The notes: generated by a model from the sequence alone, not told the origin. Counted from the stretch's first letter, positions 41,504-50,400 are shown. The stretch: DNA of 64,000 nt from Flavobacterium phragmitis (GCF_900112575.1 NZ_FOMH01000001.1:386543-450542); one strand, 5' to 3'. Numbers and translations are program-made.

Positions 41504-42361
41504 ATGAAAACCTACTTTGCTGCCATCTTATTGATGGTGTTTCCATTTTTGATGCATAGTCAAGATGATGTTAAACTAAAGCAGATTAACATTGTAAAAA
41601 CAAATTACCAGAACTCTAAAGACGGTGAAATTGTAAATAAAACAATGGTCTTTAAAGACGGGAAACTTCAGACAATTACCACTTCAGATGTCGTACAGCA
41701 TTTCTATTACAATAAAAACGGATTATTGGATATGACCGTTAAGGATAAAATAGGAAGTGACTGGAAAGAAGTAATCAATTATACTTACAACGCTGATAAT
41801 AATATTACCAAATTTGTAAAAAAATATCAGGAAGGACCAAATTACATTACCAAAACAGTTTCGTTTGTTTATGAAGGAGCAAGGATAAAAGTAACTACTA
41901 AGAGCAGTACTAATCATCAAAATTTATTGGATGATATTGAATATTTGGTTGAAAACGGAATCATTGTAAGACGTACTTCTCGTGATAGAAATAAAGCTAT
42001 TATTGGAAAATTAGAATATGTTTATGTAAACGATAATGTTTCTAAACACAAAGGTTTAGTTGGAGATAAAATCTCTAAAACGTATACTTATGACGATAAA
42101 AAATCGGTAGATCAATTGATTGTTCAGAATCTTTTTGGAGATAATTATAAAGTGATTGTGCCAATGATCTCTTACCACGAGGAGGAATTTCCTTTTGAAT
42201 CGATTTCATACAATAACGAAATGAATTTCAGTCCGTCATCTACGGCATTAGTTGCGGTAAGCAGAAAATACAAATACAACAAATTAAACTTTCCAATTTC
42301 TTGTTCTCAAATTGAAGAGAATGGAATTGTAAAAACCGAAAAAACGTTTATTTACGAGTAA
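41504..42361 (+). CDS. Secreted protein with YD-like repeats, function unknown
   Basis: A 285-residue exported protein with signal peptide MKTYFAAILLMVFPFLMHSQ. The body repeats a short beta motif (FYYNKNGLLDMTVKDKIG, YTYNADNNITKFVKKY, FVYEGARIKVT, YVYVNDNVSKHKG) reminiscent of RHS/YD repeats, although no RHS core is present. I choose the ATG at 41504 because the upstream frame from 41459 is not signal-peptide-like. It lies between the DUF5689 gene and hflX. Not assigned to a known family. Confidence 0.6.
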   Translation: MKTYFAAILLMVFPFLMHSQDDVKLKQINIVKTNYQNSKDGEIVNKTMVFKDGKLQTITTSDVVQHFYYNKNGLLDMTVKDKIGSDWKEVINYTYNADNNITKFVKKYQEGPNYITKTVSFVYEGARIKVTTKSSTNHQNLLDDIEYLVENGIIVRRTSRDRNKAIIGKLEYVYVNDNVSKHKGLVGDKISKTYTYDDKKSVDQLIVQNLFGDNYKVIVPMISYHEEEFPFESISYNNEMNFSPSSTALVAVSRKYKYNKLNFPISCSQIEENGIVKTEKTFIYE

Positions 42362-42479
42362 ACGTTTCATACTGAGAGACCAATTCAGATAAATGGAATT
42401 TTGTTGAGGTAAAACTTGACGAGGTTCCATTTTTTATTGTCTACAAGCACTATATAAATTTAAAAACGAAATTGTATAA

Positions 42480-42509
42480 TTGATTGTAGCTTACAAATCA
42501 TTAAATTTG
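42480..42509 (+). promoter_or_regulatory. Promoter of hflX
   Basis: TTG (42480-42482), a 19-nt spacer, then TAAATTTG (42502-42509), an exact Bacteroidota consensus promoter 16 bp before the start codon at 42526. Confidence 0.65.
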
Positions 42510-42525
42510 CAGCTTATTCAAGACT

Positions 42526-43755
42526 ATGTTAGAAAAAGAAGTTATAAATTTTGAGAGAACCGTAATTGTCGGTATTGTGACTCAAAATCAAAGTGAAGAG
42601 AAACTAAATGAATATTTAGACGAATTGGAGTTTTTGACTTTTACCGCTGGAGGTGAAGTGATTAAACGCTTTTCGCAAAAAATGGAGCGCCCAAATCCAA
42701 AGACTTTTGTGGGTACAGGAAAAATTGATGACATTAATCTTTTTGTGAAAGAGAACAAAATATCGACTGTAATTTTTGATGATGAGCTTACGCCTTCTCA
42801 ACAAAAAAATATTTCTAGAATTATTGATTGTAAAATTCTGGATAGAACCAATTTGATTCTAGATATTTTTGCACAGAGAGCCGAAACTTCATACGCAAGA
42901 ACGCAGGTAGAATTGGCGCAATGCCAATATTTATTACCAAGACTTTCTGGTTTATGGACCCACCTTGAGCGTCAAAAAGGAGGGATTGGTATGCGTGGAC
43001 CTGGAGAGACAGAGATTGAAACGGATAGACGTATTGTTCGTGACCGAATTTCACTTTTGAAAGATAAAATCAAAACGATTGATAAACAAATGAGTATTCA
43101 GAGAAGCAATCGTGGTGCAATGGTTCGTGTGGCTTTGGTTGGTTACACAAACGTTGGAAAATCGACTTTGATGAATGCAATTGGAAAAAGCGATGTTTTT
43201 GTTGAAAATAAATTGTTTGCAACTTTAGATACAACGGTTAGAAAAGTGGTGATTAAAAACCTGCCGTTTTTACTTTCGGATACGGTTGGTTTTATTCGAA
43301 AACTGCCAACTCAATTGGTAGATTCTTTTAAAAGTACATTGGATGAGGTTCGTGAAGCCGATTTACTTTTGCATGTGGTAGATATTTCGCATCCTGATTT
43401 TGAAGATCATATCGAATCTGTAAACAAGACGCTTCAGGAAATTAAAAGTAATGATAAGCCAACGATTATGGTTTTCAATAAAATTGATGCTTACAAACAC
43501 CTGACCATTGATGAAGATGATTTGATTACTGAAAAAACCAGAAAACATTGGACACTTGAGGAGTGGAAACAAACTTGGATGAGTAATGTAGGAGAAGATA
43601 ATGCCTTATTTATTTCAGCCAGAAATAAAGAGAATTTCGAAGAATTTAGAGAGGTAGTATACGAAGCGGTTCGCCAGATTCATATTACTCGTTTTCCTTA
43701 CAATAAATTCTTGTATCCGGATTATAAAGATGCAATTGAAAAAGAAGAAGAATAA
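42526..43755 (+). CDS. hflX: GTPase HflX
   Basis: A ribosome-associated GTPase that splits stalled 70S ribosomes under stress. The N-terminal HflX domain has PKTFVGTGKIDDINLFVKE and VIFDDELTPSQQKNISRIID. The middle is LERQKGGIGMRGPGETEIETDRRIVRDRI. The G-domain shows G1 GYTNVGKSTL, G3 DTVGF and G4 NKID. The length of 409 residues is normal. It is monocistronic, with a consensus promoter and a strong terminator. Confidence 0.94.
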   Translation: MLEKEVINFERTVIVGIVTQNQSEEKLNEYLDELEFLTFTAGGEVIKRFSQKMERPNPKTFVGTGKIDDINLFVKENKISTVIFDDELTPSQQKNISRIIDCKILDRTNLILDIFAQRAETSYARTQVELAQCQYLLPRLSGLWTHLERQKGGIGMRGPGETEIETDRRIVRDRISLLKDKIKTIDKQMSIQRSNRGAMVRVALVGYTNVGKSTLMNAIGKSDVFVENKLFATLDTTVRKVVIKNLPFLLSDTVGFIRKLPTQLVDSFKSTLDEVREADLLLHVVDISHPDFEDHIESVNKTLQEIKSNDKPTIMVFNKIDAYKHLTIDEDDLITEKTRKHWTLEEWKQTWMSNVGEDNALFISARNKENFEEFREVVYEAVRQIHITRFPYNKFLYPDYKDAIEKEEE

Positions 43756-43761
43756 AATATA

Positions 43762-43797
43762 AACGGCTTTTGATAATTTTCAAAAGCCGTTTTTTTA
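43762..43797 (+). terminator. Intrinsic terminator after hflX
   Basis: AACGGCTTTTGA pairs with TCAAAAGCCGTT around ATAATT, followed by seven T. Stem 12 bp, 7 bp past the hflX stop. Confidence 0.88.
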
Positions 43798-43800
43798 TGT

Positions 43801-43892
43801 TTAAAAGAAGCCTATTGTTTGAATTTAGCCCCGATGGAGGCGGTATCCTTGCTGGCCCGACGTCGGGCAAGTAAGATAAAGCCGAGAGCGGG
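43801..43892 (+). repeat. Dispersed repeat with GCCCGACGTCGGGC core, copy A
   Basis: It starts TTAAAAGAAGCC, runs through TTTAGCCCCGATGGAGGCGG and TATCCTTGCTGGCCCGACGT, and ends GCCGAGAGCGGGAA. It includes the palindrome CCCGACGTCGGG. The same element occurs in the opposite orientation at 61203-61297, about 17 kb away, nearly identical at all these sub-motifs. It is GC-rich in an AT-rich genome, and lies between the hflX terminator and the DUF3078 gene. Confidence 0.75.
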
Positions 43893-43934
43893 AACTATGT
43901 TTATTAAAAAAACCTATTGTTTGGCTTCTAATTA

Positions 43935-44885
43935 TTAAAATCCAAAATTAACGCCTAAACCAAATACTTGTCTGGTTTGAAGTCCTCTAAAAGCATTGTC
44001 ATCATATATCGCTTGGAAAGCAAAATTGGCAGACAAGAATTTGTTGATTTTCATAATGATATTCAAAGAATAATTAATATCTACATTTTGAGGATCTTCT
44101 AGATAATTAGAATATAAATTAAGTGTGTTTTCTGCCGTTACATTCGTCATAATGGCTAGTTTGTAATAAACGGATGCATAAAAACCCAGTTCATAACGCA
44201 TGGTTTTGCCTTCGTCAACACCAAAATAATCGCCATCAACATAAGGCAAACCGGTAAATCTATCGATACCGCTTGTATAAGCATTGTCTACAAACGTAAA
44301 TTTTGAAGTTAAAGGAGCAAAATTTATTTTCAGATTTTCATCTTTTGACCAGTAAATACCAGGTCCAACAGTCAGATATCCAGGGGACATAAATTTAGTT
44401 TGTTCTGTTCTAATTTCTTTTCCATTGGCATCCTGTCCGTAAATATATCCTGTGGTAAATTGAGTCCTAAAATTTAAGAAGAAAGAGTAATACCATTCGC
44501 CAAAAGCTCTTTTTCCTACGATTGAATTGAACTCTAAACGATCATCTGTTTTTTTGCTGAAATCAGTGTTTTTGGTTTGCAATATACCATAAGAAGCCAA
44601 GACTTTGTTATCCCAAGTTACATCGTCTTTTTTATAATTGAAATCATAATTGATGCCTAAAGTTCCAGAAAAGCTATCTTCACCACCGGCAATCCAATTG
44701 TTAAAGCTGGATTGATTTAATAAAAGGGATACAGTGCCTTTTGCTTTCCAGCCTTCTTTTTCAATTGTGTCATTGAGTTTTTTTACGGCTTTTTCGGTAT
44801 TTTGTGCTAATTCCTTTTCAGTATTTTGAGCTTGAACAAAAGTAAGGTTTGCTAAAACGAAGAGTAATAAAAAAATCTTTCTCAT
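43935..44885 (-). CDS. DUF3078 family outer-membrane protein
   Basis: A 316-residue exported beta-barrel. Start ATG at 44885 chosen because the signal peptide MRKIFLLLFVLANLTFVQAQ begins there, whereas the upstream frame only adds MVFSIFDNTLKLNT. DUF3078 features: AKGTVSLLLNQSSFNNWIAGGEDSFSGTLGINYDFNYKKDDVTWDNKVLASYG and the C-terminal FLSANFAFQAIYDDNAFRGLQTRQVFGLGVNFGF. Ends in Phe, as outer-membrane barrels do. Role unknown. It lies downstream of the suf genes on the same strand and may be read through from them. Confidence 0.8.
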   Translation of the reverse strand: MRKIFLLLFVLANLTFVQAQNTEKELAQNTEKAVKKLNDTIEKEGWKAKGTVSLLLNQSSFNNWIAGGEDSFSGTLGINYDFNYKKDDVTWDNKVLASYGILQTKNTDFSKKTDDRLEFNSIVGKRAFGEWYYSFFLNFRTQFTTGYIYGQDANGKEIRTEQTKFMSPGYLTVGPGIYWSKDENLKINFAPLTSKFTFVDNAYTSGIDRFTGLPYVDGDYFGVDEGKTMRYELGFYASVYYKLAIMTNVTAENTLNLYSNYLEDPQNVDINYSLNIIMKINKFLSANFAFQAIYDDNAFRGLQTRQVFGLGVNFGF

Positions 44886-44962
44886 GGTATTTAGTTTAAG
44901 TGTGTTATCAAATATACTAAAAACCAATCGAAAGATAAAGGTTGACCAGCGGTTATTGCAGG

Positions 44963-45472
44963 TTATTTCTTAGATTGTTTGTATAAAGGTACTGCAGAAC
45001 AAGCTTCCCCATACATGATGCTTCTTGCAAATTGCTGCAGATTATTTGCTGCCAAAATATAAGCACGCATTGGAACTGGTTTTCTAGAACAACCTTTTAC
45101 GATTACAGGTTTGTCTGCATAAGCAGAGTAATCTATTTTACTTAGGATTTCTTCGTAAAGGCTTGCATCAAGATCTTCTATGGTTCCGTTTACAACTTTT
45201 TTAGCAAAAGGCGCTAAATGGACTCCAACTAAAATTAAAGCCCAAGCAGGAATAATAGCATCTGTACTGCAATGTACAGCAACATATTGATCTTGATATT
45301 GTGACCAATCGTGATTTTTGAGGTGTTCTCTAAAGTCTTTTTCTTTCAATAGAAATCCTTCCAAAAGCCATTGTGAAATGTCAATTTGAGTACGGATTCC
45401 TTTTGGATAATAATCCTCTAAATCAAAAACTTCTAAAGCACTATTGGCAACTTTATTGATGATTTCTTCCAT
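44963..45472 (-). CDS. DUF2480 family protein
   Basis: A 169-residue cytoplasmic protein matching DUF2480, a family typical of Bacteroidota that lies next to suf genes. Visible conserved segments: FDLEDYYPKGIRTQIDISQWLLEGFLLKEKDFREHLKNHDWSQYQDQYVAVHCSTDAIIPAWAL, and KPVIVKGCSRKPVPMRAY. Role probably linked to Fe-S assembly, by conserved neighbourhood only. It follows sufT by 74 bp containing repeat sequence. Confidence 0.8.
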   Translation of the reverse strand: MEEIINKVANSALEVFDLEDYYPKGIRTQIDISQWLLEGFLLKEKDFREHLKNHDWSQYQDQYVAVHCSTDAIIPAWALILVGVHLAPFAKKVVNGTIEDLDASLYEEILSKIDYSAYADKPVIVKGCSRKPVPMRAYILAANNLQQFARSIMYGEACSAVPLYKQSKK

Positions 45473-45483
45473 TTCTTTTTAGT

Positions 45484-45540
45484 TTTCAGTCACAGTTTTC
45501 AGTCGCAGTTGAATACTGGGACTGAAAACTGAAAACTGTA
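45484..45540. repeat. CAGTTTTCAGTC-type repeat cluster
   Basis: AGTTTTCAGTC occurs twice as a direct repeat and once in reverse as GACTGAAAACT, then ACTGAAAACTGTAT. The short cluster sits between sufT and the DUF2480 gene. Similar simple AACTGTA repeats lie at 51735-51797 between sufC and sufD. Confidence 0.5.
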
Positions 45541-45546
45541 TACTTT

Positions 45547-45870
45547 TTAAAGCATTCCTAATTCTAATTTTGCTTCTTCGCTCATTAAATCTTTGCTCCA
45601 AGGCGGGTCGAAAGTAATTTCAACATCTACATCTTTGATGTTTTCGATTGATTTTACTTTTTCTTCTACTTCTCTTGGCAAGCTTTCTGCAACTGGACAG
45701 TTTGGTGAAGTCAGCGTCATAAGGATTTTTACTTCGTAATCTGTGTTTACCATCACGTCGTAAATTAATCCTAATTCGTAAATATCTACAGGAATCTCAG
45801 GATCGTAAATTCCTTTTAAGATTCTTACGATTGATTCTCCTAATTCGTTTGTGTCTATTTCTTGTTCCAT
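45547..45870 (-). CDS. sufT: SUF system Fe-S assembly protein SufT (DUF59)
   Basis: A 107-residue DUF59/MIP18 protein that helps deliver Fe-S clusters to targets. Typical wording: GESIVRILKGIYDPEIPVDIYELGLIYDVMVNTDYEVKILMTLTSPNCPVAESLP. The reactive Cys lies in SPNCP. A conserved FDPPWSKDLMSEEAKLELGM follows. It lies downstream of sufE in the suf cluster. Confidence 0.88.
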   Translation of the reverse strand: MEQEIDTNELGESIVRILKGIYDPEIPVDIYELGLIYDVMVNTDYEVKILMTLTSPNCPVAESLPREVEEKVKSIENIKDVDVEITFDPPWSKDLMSEEAKLELGML

Positions 45871-45888
45871 TTTGTTATTTGTTTTTTC

Positions 45889-45948
45889 GCCACGAATTTC
45901 ACAAATTTCCCGAATTTAAAATTAGTGCCAATTCGTGAAATTCGTGGC
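45889..45948. repeat. Palindromic repeat of GCCACGAATTTC type
   Basis: GCCACGAATTTCACA on the left and TTCGTGAAATTCGTGGC on the right form a 60-bp near-palindrome in the gap between sufT and sufE. It matches the element at 34142-34220 in type. Confidence 0.6.
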
Positions 45949-45957
45949 AAAAGAAAT

Positions 45958-46383
45958 TTAATTTTTGTTTTTTGCATCAAAAGCCAAAGCGTACATTTTG
46001 ATGTTTTTTATCATTGATACCAAACCGTTTGCACGTGTTGCTGATAAATGTTCTTTTAAACCAATTTCGTCTATAAAATCGGTATCCGCTTCCAAGATAT
46101 CTTTTGCTTTTTGATTAGAAAAAGCACGAATTAAAATCGCGATTATTCCTTTGGTCAAAATAGCATCACTATCTGCTGTAAAAACAATTTTATCATTTTG
46201 TTCTTCACCTTGTAGCCAAACTTTAGACTGACAACCTTTGATTAAATTATCGTCTGTTTTATACTCTTCTTTGATTAACGGAAGTGTTTTTCCTAGTTCG
46301 ATGATGTACTCATAACGTTGCATCCAATCGTCGAACATTGAAAATTCGTCTATTATTTCGTCTTGAATTTCTTTTATCGTCAT
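45958..46383 (-). CDS. sufE: SufE family Fe-S cluster assembly protein
   Basis: A 141-residue sulfur acceptor that takes persulfide from SufS. Typical: FDDWMQRYEYIIELGKTLP, then LIKGCQSKVWLQGEEQNDKIVFTADSDAILTKGIIAILI. The acceptor Cys is in GCQSKVW at about residue 51. It begins right at the end of the lipoprotein gene (2 bp) and continues the suf cluster. Confidence 0.93.
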   Translation of the reverse strand: MTIKEIQDEIIDEFSMFDDWMQRYEYIIELGKTLPLIKEEYKTDDNLIKGCQSKVWLQGEEQNDKIVFTADSDAILTKGIIAILIRAFSNQKAKDILEADTDFIDEIGLKEHLSATRANGLVSMIKNIKMYALAFDAKNKN

Positions 46384-46385
46384 AA

Positions 46386-46811
46386 TTATTCTTTAGCAAA
46401 ATCAACTAATAAATTTACTAGTTTTTCGATTTCTTTTGGCGGAAAACCATTGTCGAAACCTGCAGTTTCGTATGTTTTTCCATCTTTAGTTATTTTTAAA
46501 TTTCCTATGGCTGCACCATCATAAGTTCGTTTGTCTGTTGGTGCTTTTAAGGTAGAAAGACTTTCTAAATTTACTTTTGAATATACAGAAACAATCTCGC
46601 TCCATTTTGCATCATCAATCTTGCTTTGAACAGCTTCACCGTTACGTTCTTTAACAACAGAAACAGATTTGTCATGTACTACAATACTCTTGTAATAACC
46701 TCTGGACATTGCAGAATATTCAATTTGGGTTGATGTCATATCTGCTTTTTTTTGACTGCAACATCCCGTAACAATAAAAAGTGTCAGGAGCAATAATGAT
46801 ACTATTCGCAT
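46386..46811 (-). CDS. Small lipoprotein in the suf cluster
   Basis: A 141-residue lipoprotein (lipobox TGCC near residue 17) with RGYYKSIVVHDKSVSVVKERNG, IDDAKWSEIVSVYSKVNLESLSTL and DGAAIGNLKITKDGKTYETAGFDNGFPP. The fold is unknown. Similar proteins lie between sufS and sufE in related flavobacteria as I recall. It starts 13 bp after sufS and abuts sufE, so it is in the same transcript. Confidence 0.7.
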   Translation of the reverse strand: MRIVSLLLLTLFIVTGCCSQKKADMTSTQIEYSAMSRGYYKSIVVHDKSVSVVKERNGEAVQSKIDDAKWSEIVSVYSKVNLESLSTLKAPTDKRTYDGAAIGNLKITKDGKTYETAGFDNGFPPKEIEKLVNLLVDFAKE

Positions 46812-46824
46812 ATAATTTGTTTTT

Positions 46825-48039
46825 TTAGCTTAACATAGTTTGTGCTTTCTTAACTGCATCAACCATTGCGTCAATTTCTTCTTTTGTATTGTAAAATGAA
46901 AATGAAGCACGAATTGTTCCCGGAATACAGAAGAAATTCATAATTGGCTGTGCACAATGATGTCCAGTTCTAACTGCAATTCCTAATTTATCTATAATAG
47001 AACCAATATCGTATGGGTGGATTCCATCAATATTAAACGAAACTACAGAAGCTTTATTTTTGGTGTTTCCGTAAATTCGGATGCCTTCAATCTCGTTAAG
47101 ACGTTTTGTAGCATGTTCTAACAATTCATTTTCATATTCATGGATTTTATCAAAACCAATCTCGTTTAAATAATCAATTGCAGTTCCTAAAACAATTCCA
47201 CCTGCAATATTTGGCGTTCCAGCTTCAAATTTATGAGGCAGATCGGCGTAAGTTGTTTTTTCAAACGTAACTTCTTTAATCATTTCGCCACCACCCTGAT
47301 AAGGAGGAAGTTTGTTCAGCCAAGTTTCTTTTCCGTAAAGAATTCCAGTTCCCGTTGGGCCGCACATTTTATGTCCTGAAAAAGCATAAAAATCGCAATC
47401 TAATTCCTGAACATCTGGTTTTAAATGCGGAACCGCCTGTGCGCCGTCAATTAAAACTGCAGCGCCAACAGCATGTGCTCTGTCGATAATATATTGGATT
47501 GGATTAATTACGCCCAATGCATTTGAAATATGATTTACAGTAACGATTTTCGTTTTATCCGAAAGTAAAGCATCGAATTCTGAAATAATTAATTCACCAT
47601 TTTCATCAATTGGAATTACCTTCAAAACAGCACCAGTTTTTTCGCATAACATCTGCCAAGGCACAATGTTACTATGATGTTCCAAAGAAGAAACAACCAC
47701 TTCATCACCAGGTTTTAAAATAGAAGCAAAACCATTTGCTACTAAATTGATTCCGTGTGTTGTTCCTGAAGTAAAAAGGACTTCGTGAGCAAATTTTGCG
47801 TTGATATGATCTTTTACTTTTCCGCGCGCAACCTCGTAAGCATCAGTTGCTAATTGGCTTAAAGTGTGAACGCCACGATGAATATTGGCATTGATTTCGT
47901 TATAATATTTTACTTCTGCATCAATTACAACTTGTGGTTTTTGTGAAGTAGCTCCGTTGTCGAAATATACTAATGGTTTTCCGTTTACAGTTTGTGAAAG
48001 TATTGGGAAATCAGCTCTTATTTTTTGAATATCTAGCAT
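46825..48039 (-). CDS. sufS: Cysteine desulfurase SufS
   Basis: PLP enzyme of class V aminotransferase fold that extracts sulfur from cysteine. The PLP lysine lies in FSGHKMCGPTGTG (about residue 225). The active-site Cys is in RTGHHCAQPIM (about residue 361). The N-terminal IRADFPILSQTVNGKPLVYFDNGATSQKP and 404 residues match SufS. It lies downstream of sufD, separated by two opposite-strand genes. Confidence 0.95.
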   Translation of the reverse strand: MLDIQKIRADFPILSQTVNGKPLVYFDNGATSQKPQVVIDAEVKYYNEINANIHRGVHTLSQLATDAYEVARGKVKDHINAKFAHEVLFTSGTTHGINLVANGFASILKPGDEVVVSSLEHHSNIVPWQMLCEKTGAVLKVIPIDENGELIISEFDALLSDKTKIVTVNHISNALGVINPIQYIIDRAHAVGAAVLIDGAQAVPHLKPDVQELDCDFYAFSGHKMCGPTGTGILYGKETWLNKLPPYQGGGEMIKEVTFEKTTYADLPHKFEAGTPNIAGGIVLGTAIDYLNEIGFDKIHEYENELLEHATKRLNEIEGIRIYGNTKNKASVVSFNIDGIHPYDIGSIIDKLGIAVRTGHHCAQPIMNFFCIPGTIRASFSFYNTKEEIDAMVDAVKKAQTMLS

Positions 48040-48258
48040 GTCTTATTTAGAAAAAATCTATCTACAAAAGTACTAAAACTAAATTTGTTTATACAGGAAT
48101 TCTATAATTTCCTTTTATGATGCGATTGTCAGATGTTGTAAATGCTGATTTGGTAAAAATCGATTCTATTTTCTGAATTATCTCAAACAGATTTGTTATT
48201 TCGGTTCTAAAATCGTGAACATAAATTATTTATATTGCAATAAAAATACTAACATATC

Positions 48259-49608
48259 ATGAAAAAATTTCTCAAACTATTCCTGCTTGTAGTGGTTCTC
48301 GCTTTTTTGTATTTCGGATTTACGACCTATCCAAAGCTTGATTTGATTTCGGGCTTCTCTGCCAAAAGTGTTGCATCTGGACATTTTATAGACAATCGTC
48401 CGCTAGATTTAATTGAAAAAACCGACAATGATATCGATATGATTGATTTGGCTAAAAATTCAATCGATGATGCTGGAAAATTTGCCATTTCTTCTGTTTA
48501 CGGATTGAAAGAAAGAAAAGCGATTTACAGAGAAGGTTTAGGCGCTTTATTGATTAATGATGATTATGATGTTTCAAAACCGTACTTGCTTCCAAAGAGA
48601 ACAAAATTGGTTAATGATCTTCCTTTTCCGTATGGAAATAATGAACCAAAAGATACCGCTTTCGCGAATGTGGATTACGCAAAATTAAAAAAGGCAATTG
48701 ATGATTCATTCGATAAAAATGGGGGAAAAGCAAAACGCACACGTGCCGTTGTCGTTTTATACAAAGACAAATTAATCGGCGAGAAATATGATACTGGATT
48801 TAATAAAGACAGTAAAATTTTGGGTTGGTCAATGACAAAAAGTATTACGAGTTCGGCTTTTGGAGTTTTGGCAAAACAAGGGAAAATTGATATTTACAAA
48901 CCTGCTCCAATCAAAGAATGGCAAAATGACGAACGCAAAAATATTACCATAAACGATTTGCTTCACATGAATTCCGGTTTAGAATGGGAAGAGAATTACA
49001 GTACAATCTGCGATGCTACACAAATGCTTTTCCAGGCTGAAGATATGGGAAAAGTACAAATGGATAAACCAGCGAAATACAAACCAAACACACATTGGTA
49101 TTATTCATCAGGGACGACAAATTTATTATCACGAATTTTAAGAGGCCAATTTAAAACACAACAAGAATACCTAGATTTTTGGTACAGCGCCGTAATCGAC
49201 AAAATCGGAATGAACTCAATGATTGTCGAGCAGGACATGTCGGGAACTTTCGTAGGTTCATCTTATGGATGGGCAACACCACGCGATTGGTCAAAATTTG
49301 GATTATTATACTTAAGAAAAGGAAATTGGAAAGGGGAACAGATTTTGGATGAAAGTTGGGTAAAATACACAGCAACACCAACAAATACTTCTGATGGAAA
49401 ATATGGAGCGCAGTTCTGGCTAAACGCAGGAGGAAAATTCCCAGATGTTCCTCGTGATATGTTTTATTGTAGTGGATATCAAGGTCAAATGGTGGCGATT
49501 ATTCCATCAAAAGATATGGTAATCGTGAGAATGGGAGTGAGAGAAGAAGAACCTGGATTTGATTTTAATGGGTTTTTGAAGGGGATAATTTCTTCTGTAA
49601 AAAAATAA
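48259..49608 (+). CDS. Membrane-anchored serine hydrolase (beta-lactamase family)
   Basis: A 449-residue class C beta-lactamase/penicillin-binding-like hydrolase. The N-terminus is a membrane anchor or signal (LKLFLLVVVLAFLYFGFTTYPKL). The SxxK motif is in LGWSMTKSITSS. A Tyr motif is in WYYSSGTTNLLSRILRG. The C-terminal HxG-like region is GYQGQMVAIIPSKDMVIVRMG. It probably cleaves peptide or ester bonds outside the cytoplasm. It lies on the opposite strand to the suf cluster, between sufD and sufS. Confidence 0.82.
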   Translation: MKKFLKLFLLVVVLAFLYFGFTTYPKLDLISGFSAKSVASGHFIDNRPLDLIEKTDNDIDMIDLAKNSIDDAGKFAISSVYGLKERKAIYREGLGALLINDDYDVSKPYLLPKRTKLVNDLPFPYGNNEPKDTAFANVDYAKLKKAIDDSFDKNGGKAKRTRAVVVLYKDKLIGEKYDTGFNKDSKILGWSMTKSITSSAFGVLAKQGKIDIYKPAPIKEWQNDERKNITINDLLHMNSGLEWEENYSTICDATQMLFQAEDMGKVQMDKPAKYKPNTHWYYSSGTTNLLSRILRGQFKTQQEYLDFWYSAVIDKIGMNSMIVEQDMSGTFVGSSYGWATPRDWSKFGLLYLRKGNWKGEQILDESWVKYTATPTNTSDGKYGAQFWLNAGGKFPDVPRDMFYCSGYQGQMVAIIPSKDMVIVRMGVREEEPGFDFNGFLKGIISSVKK

Positions 49609-49613
49609 AATTT

Positions 49614-49682
49614 AACCGCAAAGACGCTAAGTAAAAATCGCAAAGTTCGCAAAGTTTTGTAATAAACCTTTGCGAACTATAA
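49614..49682. repeat. CGCAAAG-type repeat with inverted arms
   Basis: AACCGCAAAGACGCTAAG is followed by AGTTCGCAAAG...CTTTGCGAACT (11-bp arms, 49644-49680). The same words occur at 62589-62758. The element overlaps the TTG at 49670 that would otherwise be taken as an upstream start of the next gene. Confidence 0.6.
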
Positions 49683-49702
49683 CTAAAAATAAGATTCAAC
49701 TA

Positions 49703-50347
49703 ATGAAAAAAATAATTGATGGAAAAATAAATCCTGCTGAATATGGTAATGCATCATGTAAAATTCTATGGATTTTAAAAGAAGCAAACATTTCCGCTGA
49801 AGATAAAGAAAAGGAAATTGATGTATGTGAAGGATTTCGTAATGATTGGCATAAAAAAAATGCTTTATCGACTCCAACATTTCGAAAAATAATTTATGCG
49901 ACATATGGTATTTTAAATCCAAATGTTGAATGGGAAAATGTACCATATGCAAATCAAGAAGCTTATGAAGTGATTAAAAAAATTGCATATATAAACATCA
50001 ATAAGTTTCCTGCTAATGCTTCCTCAAATGATTGGGAAATTAAAAAAGCATACGATGAAGGAAAGGATGAGCTTTTAAAACAAATTGAAGATTTGAATCC
50101 CAATGTGATAATATTTGGCAACACATTAAAGTATTTTGAAGAAGAAGATTTAGCAAGAATAAATTGGGATATTACAAATACAGAAAAAAAATACGCTGAT
50201 AACAATACTAATAATACAGCTTTTTATATAATCTCTTCAGATAAATTATGTATTAATGCATATCATCCCTCGTATCCTATGATAGTAGATAAAACATATT
50301 GGCATGAAATTAGGAACGCATATAAAATTTGGAAATTAAATAAGTAA
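49703..50347 (+). CDS. Uracil-DNA-glycosylase-superfamily-like protein
   Basis: A 214-residue protein from the ATG at 49703 (the TTG at 49670 lies inside a repeat). It has elements of the UDG-like fold: KILWILKEANIS at the N-terminus, NPNVIIFGNTLKYF in the middle and INAYHPSYPMI near the C-terminus, the last resembling the UDG His-Pro-Ser motif. The classic catalytic Asp-water motif (GQDPYH or GEAPG) is not visible, so base-excision activity is doubtful. Such proteins also occur in defence or uncharacterised contexts. It lies in a two-gene block inserted between sufD and sufS. Confidence 0.5.
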   Translation: MKKIIDGKINPAEYGNASCKILWILKEANISAEDKEKEIDVCEGFRNDWHKKNALSTPTFRKIIYATYGILNPNVEWENVPYANQEAYEVIKKIAYININKFPANASSNDWEIKKAYDEGKDELLKQIEDLNPNVIIFGNTLKYFEEEDLARINWDITNTEKKYADNNTNNTAFYIISSDKLCINAYHPSYPMIVDKTYWHEIRNAYKIWKLNK

Positions 50348-50353
50348 ATAAAA

Positions 50354-50400
50354 AAATTCAAAAACCGATAAACTTTTAAAGCTTATCGGTTTTTGAATTT
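50354..50400. terminator. Bidirectional terminator between UDG-like gene and sufD
   Basis: An 18-bp stem AAATTCAAAAACCGATAA / TTATCGGTTTTTGAATTT with an 11-nt loop. It serves the converging UDG-like gene and sufD. Confidence 0.85.
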
